Positions 45,799 to 47,898 of a DNA stretch of 47,898 bases are shown one piece after another. Under the pieces are notes generated by a model. It was not told the origin of the DNA. It did no database searches and was given only the letters and a program-made list of their open reading frames with translations. The position numbers and the translations under genes are program-made. Within the stretch, counting starts at the first letter, position 1. Every line of letters starts with the position of its first letter. This DNA comes from Desulfohalobiaceae bacterium (GTDB taxonomy: Bacteria > Desulfobacterota > Desulfovibrionia > Desulfovibrionales > Desulfothermaceae): the NCBI GenBank assembly GCA_021737615.1, contig JAIPDR010000004.1, positions 1 through 47,898 of the forward strand, read 5' to 3'.

Positions 45799-46443
45799 TT
45801 ACATTGCAGCTGCAATGTGTTTGACCATCCTCTTGTAATTTCCTTTTATTTCATCAATAAATCCTAGATCAGTAACCGACAGCAGATCCAGCAGTTTCAA
45901 GGGAAAGGAAGCCAGCCTGTATTCGAGGGTTTCCATATCCAGAGCGCATTTTCTGGCCGCTGCCGACATGGTGGTTTGCCAATCGATATTGGCAGCTGCA
46001 TAAATGGTATACAGATCAAAGATATCTTTGGGGTCGTCCCTGCCGAGGATGGCGCAGATCTTGTTGGCGGCAATGTTTTCCAGATTGTCAAGGACAATAC
46101 CGTGTTCGGTGCGAACCAATTTTCCGTATCTGAAGACCCGGTCATTCACAAGATCGATCCGCAGCTTTTTCTGGATGATGAGACGAGCAAAATCCCGGGT
46201 ATCTACCGAGACTTGGTAGATGACGGATTCGGAGGCGAGTCGATCCATGATTACACGGAGATCCTCGCGGTACTGGGTGTTTTCGCTTGTGAATAAATCC
46301 AAATCGTCAGAATGGCGTTTAGCAAAGTAGAAGCGGTGCAGGCAGGTGCCCCCGGTAAGATAGAAGTTCGTCTCTTCCGAGAAAATAATGGATAGAAGTT
46401 TGTTCTGCAGGGTATAAAGCTCTTGATAATTTAGTGCCTCCAT
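45799..46443 (-). CDS. AbiEii/AbiGii-type nucleotidyltransferase (toxin-like)
   Basis: 214 residues. The nucleotidyltransferase site is plain: FYLTGGTCLHRFYFAKRHSD followed by DLDLF, with the DxD metal ligands. The later KKLRIDLVNDRVF and LENIAANKICAILGRDDPKD, then FDLYTIYAA, are hallmarks of AbiEii-like proteins, which act as toxins by modifying tRNA ends or related targets in abortive infection and toxin-antitoxin systems. Its ATG lies inside the end of the upstream partner gene (13-base overlap) with GGAG just before it, so it is translationally coupled. Base composition is visibly more AT-rich than in neighbouring housekeeping genes, as often with transferred modules. Confidence 0.88.
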   Translation of the reverse strand: MEALNYQELYTLQNKLLSIIFSEETNFYLTGGTCLHRFYFAKRHSDDLDLFTSENTQYREDLRVIMDRLASESVIYQVSVDTRDFARLIIQKKLRIDLVNDRVFRYGKLVRTEHGIVLDNLENIAANKICAILGRDDPKDIFDLYTIYAAANIDWQTTMSAAARKCALDMETLEYRLASFPLKLLDLLSVTDLGFIDEIKGNYKRMVKHIAAAM

Positions 46444-46760
46444 TGATACTCCGGAACCAGATCGTACTGCTCAAAGATGTTGGCCGCCACGAGACGAAAG
46501 CGTTTGTTCCCGCCACTTCGTTTGAGTTCCTGCTCAAGAAAGCGCTTCAGTGTTTCCATCGGGAAGAGAGCGCGAAGATACCGGGAGGGATGCTTGCTGT
46601 TGTTCATGATCTTTGAAAAGAGAAAACGATCGAATCCAGGTTCATTTCGGTCCAATCGATTCAGAATCTCCGCGGCTGACAAGTTGTAATCGCCCCAAAA
46701 ACACTCCTGGAGAACAGCTTCTGCACTGGGCAGGCGTGGATCGTTCATGAAAGTGGACAT
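46431..46760 (-). CDS. small partner (putative antitoxin) of the AbiEii-like protein
   Basis: 109 residues. No AbiEi-type winged helix is seen. Instead there is an acidic/aromatic start (PSAEAVLQECFWGDYNLSAA) and a helical body (FLFSKIMNNSKHPSRYLRAL) that I recognise as a small protein often found directly upstream of AbiEii-like nucleotidyltransferases. The overlap with the toxin-like gene supports an antitoxin role, by inference. The start may be the ATG at 46760 or at 46748 (before NDPRLP); neither has a good ribosome-binding site. A repeat element ends about 55 bases upstream and may have cut away the original promoter or a preceding gene. Confidence 0.72.
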   Translation of the reverse strand: MSTFMNDPRLPSAEAVLQECFWGDYNLSAAEILNRLDRNEPGFDRFLFSKIMNNSKHPSRYLRALFPMETLKRFLEQELKRSGGNKRFRLVAANIFEQYDLVPEYQWRH

Positions 46761-46815
46761 GGTCAGTCAGGAAATTTTTGGAAATCCAGATTCAAGCGCT
46801 GGAAGAGCTCCCTGT

Positions 46816-46965
46816 TATACCTACGTTCGTCATATATTGAGGTTTTAATTAAATTTATCAAATAGATACCAGAAGTTGGCCCAAAATAAATCTCCTGTCT
46901 CAAATGCCCTAGGAAAGTTTTCCTCTCCGGCAGATAAAAGCACAATTTATGCCACCTTCTGCTAT
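46816..46965. repeat. element A copy 3 joined to an end of element B
   Basis: 46866-46965 is element A, with ends ATACCAGAAGTTGG and an altered CACCTTCTGCTAT. On its left, TTTATCAAATAG is the conserved flank, and 46816-46846 (TATACCTACGTTCGTCATAT, then ATTGAGG) matches the left end of element B at 13771. The same B-then-A order is found before cdsA, where B is complete, so here B has been shortened. The surrounding 481-base gap (46761-47241) otherwise holds only the small hairpin at 47158. Confidence 0.75.
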
Positions 46966-47157
46966 ACATAGATCTTACTCTTTTGAATGTGAAATGTAAA
47001 CAGGATGTTCACCTGGTTTGAGTTCTGCAGATCAAATATCCGCAGGGCCAAAATTGGATATTGACTTAGTTCTTGACTTAGTTTTTAAATGGCGTGTGAT
47101 TCTATTCACTGCAGCCGGAGGACAAGCATGGAAACAGTCAATGCATCGTCTGACTGG

Positions 47158-47177
47158 ATTCCGGCCTCCGCCGGAAT
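47158..47177. repeat. REP-like short palindrome
   Basis: ATTCCGGC-CTCC-GCCGGAAT followed by GACGGAG. This matches a very common extragenic palindrome type (TGGATTCCGGC...GCCGGAATGACGG) found in many bacteria. Confidence 0.7.
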
Positions 47178-47241
47178 GACGGAGAAGAGAATGAGGCATC
47201 TGAAGAACTGAAAAGTCCTCAAAAACCGGATGGGCCGATCT

Positions 47242-47670
47242 ATGATGTACGACCACGATATTCGCTGGGAACAACGGTTTCAGAATTTTCTGAAGGCATT
47301 GGGCCGATTGCAAAAGTTCATAGATAAAGGTGAATTGTCGGAACTCGAAGAACAAGGTCTGATCAAAGCCTTTGAGTACACCTTTGAGTTAGCCTGGACG
47401 ACCTTGAAAGATTTTCTCGAATATCAGGGACACACCGACATCTATGGATCCCGGGATTCGATCAGGAAGGCATTTGAAGTCAATTTGATCGACGATGGAC
47501 AAGGCTGGATGGATATGCTGGAAAGCAGGAACAAAACCTCCCATACTTATAACGAAGAGACAGCCCAAGAAATATGCCTGGCGGTACAAAGGGACTATTT
47601 TCCACTATTTCAGCAGCTCAAGAAGAAGTTGTCTTCATTGCACTCTGATTTTGGTAAACACGATCTATAA
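47242..47670 (+). CDS. HI0074/HepT-type HEPN protein (nucleotidyltransferase partner)
   Basis: 142 residues, all-helical: IRWEQRFQNFLKALGRLQKF, then LIKAFEYTFELAWTTLKDFL, typical of the HI0074 substrate-binding family of the HEPN superfamily. ESRNKTSHTYNEE contains R-X4-H-X-Y, the HEPN ribonuclease motif of HepT toxins. With the following MNT-type nucleotidyltransferase it forms a two-gene toxin-antitoxin type unit in which the partner would modify the Tyr region of HepT. The exact start is unsure (ATGs at 47230, 47242 and 47245); the last two begin directly before the conserved part. Confidence 0.85.
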   Translation: MMYDHDIRWEQRFQNFLKALGRLQKFIDKGELSELEEQGLIKAFEYTFELAWTTLKDFLEYQGHTDIYGSRDSIRKAFEVNLIDDGQGWMDMLESRNKTSHTYNEETAQEICLAVQRDYFPLFQQLKKKLSSLHSDFGKHDL

Positions 47671-47671
47671 T

Positions 47672-47898
47672 ATGCCATTTGGTCTTTCTGAAGAGGCGGT
47701 CGATAAAATTCAGACAATACTTGCCAGGTATGAGCAGGTAAAACAGGCTATATTGTATGGATCCCGGGCCAAAGGCACCTTTAAGCCGGGCTCTGATATT
47801 GATTTGACGCTGAAAGGCGAGGATCTCGATTTGCATGTGCTGAATAGCATCAGCCATGATTTGGATGAATTGTTGCTTCCCTATACAATCGATGTCTC
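47672..47898 (+). CDS. MNT-type minimal nucleotidyltransferase (MntA-like), 5' part
   Basis: 75 residues are seen before the window ends. LYGSRAKGTFKPGSDIDLTL is the GSX10DXD nucleotidyltransferase signature (GS, then DxD). The ATG lies one base after the stop of the HepT-like gene, so the two are one operon. In characterised HepT/MntA pairs the MntA protein adds AMP groups to the HEPN toxin and silences it; that role is by homology only. Confidence 0.88.
   Translation, partial: MPFGLSEEAVDKIQTILARYEQVKQAILYGSRAKGTFKPGSDIDLTLKGEDLDLHVLNSISHDLDELLLPYTIDV

Noticed and set aside
46763-46969. 68-codon open frame on the minus strand before the antitoxin-like gene
   Set aside because: Most of it is element A copy 3. 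Only the last ~17 codons lie outside the repeat; they may be a remnant but cannot be called a gene.
47134-47183. Possible CRISPR-like or phage attachment repeat
   Set aside because: It is a single REP-type palindrome with no regular spacing, no second copy nearby and no integrase. No CRISPR array was seen anywhere in the window.

Overview
The window is an ordinary-density bacterial chromosome segment, GC-rich by eye except at its right end. Three things together suggest a lactate-oxidising sulfate reducer of the Desulfobacterota (Desulfovibrionales-like): a single-chain pyruvate:ferredoxin oxidoreductase (PFOR) next to LUD-type lactate dehydrogenase genes and a glycolate/D-lactate oxidase set, selenocysteine machinery (SelB), and a TIGR04211-type SH3/anchor protein. 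No 16S rRNA is present, so the genus cannot be fixed from this sequence alone.

Layout. 0-5 kb: the 3' end of a CaiB-type CoA-transferase gene, an alpha/beta hydrolase, murA (minus), tRNA-His(GTG) with a strong terminator, and selB (minus). 5-10 kb: a diverged EF-G-like GTPase, a PlsC-type acyltransferase and RNase J. 10-18.5 kb: the classic translation/envelope cluster rpsB-tsf-pyrH-frr-uppS-cdsA-dxr-rseP, extended by tsaB. Its later junctions are unusually wide and filled with hairpins and dispersed repeats. 18.5-29.4 kb: a DtxR-type regulator with a cysteine-rich tail, glnS, a universal stress protein, an SH3/anchor protein, an RsmJ-like methyltransferase, an HDAC-family deacetylase, a TrmO-class II aldolase fusion, a DUF6125-like protein, coaE, an OmpA-type lipoprotein, a LysR regulator resembling the selenium-associated group, and a hydroxypyruvate/glyoxylate reductase.

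29.6-40.9 kb is the energy-metabolism block. PFOR, an LldEF-type fusion (LutA+LutB) and LutC run on the minus strand. Away from them on the plus strand run the FAD subunits GlcD and GlcE and the Fe-S subunit GlcF. Together these can oxidise lactate (or glycolate) to pyruvate (or glyoxylate), and pyruvate on to acetyl-CoA with reduction of ferredoxin. The sequence GGTAAGATGGT lies upstream of both PFOR and glcD and may tie the two arms to one regulator.

41-45.8 kb holds the most unusual group: a YciH/SUI1 protein, an SNF2 helicase with two SWIM-type zinc motifs that is split by a one-base shift at a G6 run, and, diverging from it, a protein with a recognisable Hfq/Sm-like C-terminal domain followed by a basic coiled protein with a C-terminal zinc ribbon. 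The Hfq-like gene has a near-consensus promoter placed so that its mRNA should be leaderless. I regard this group as the best candidate for an undescribed system, with function unknown. 45.8-47.9 kb is more AT-rich and carries two nucleotidyltransferase-based toxin-antitoxin type pairs (AbiEii-like and HepT/MntA-like); the second runs off the end of the window.

The window is also rich in small non-coding repeats: three copies of a ~115-bp element ending in ATACCAGAAGTTGG, two full copies and one truncated copy of a ~146-bp element with TTGGACGTAAACT ends, a family of TACTGATCC palindromes, a 41-bp hairpin repeat at 3' ends of minus-strand genes, and several very long perfect palindromes that start at, span or end at stop codons.
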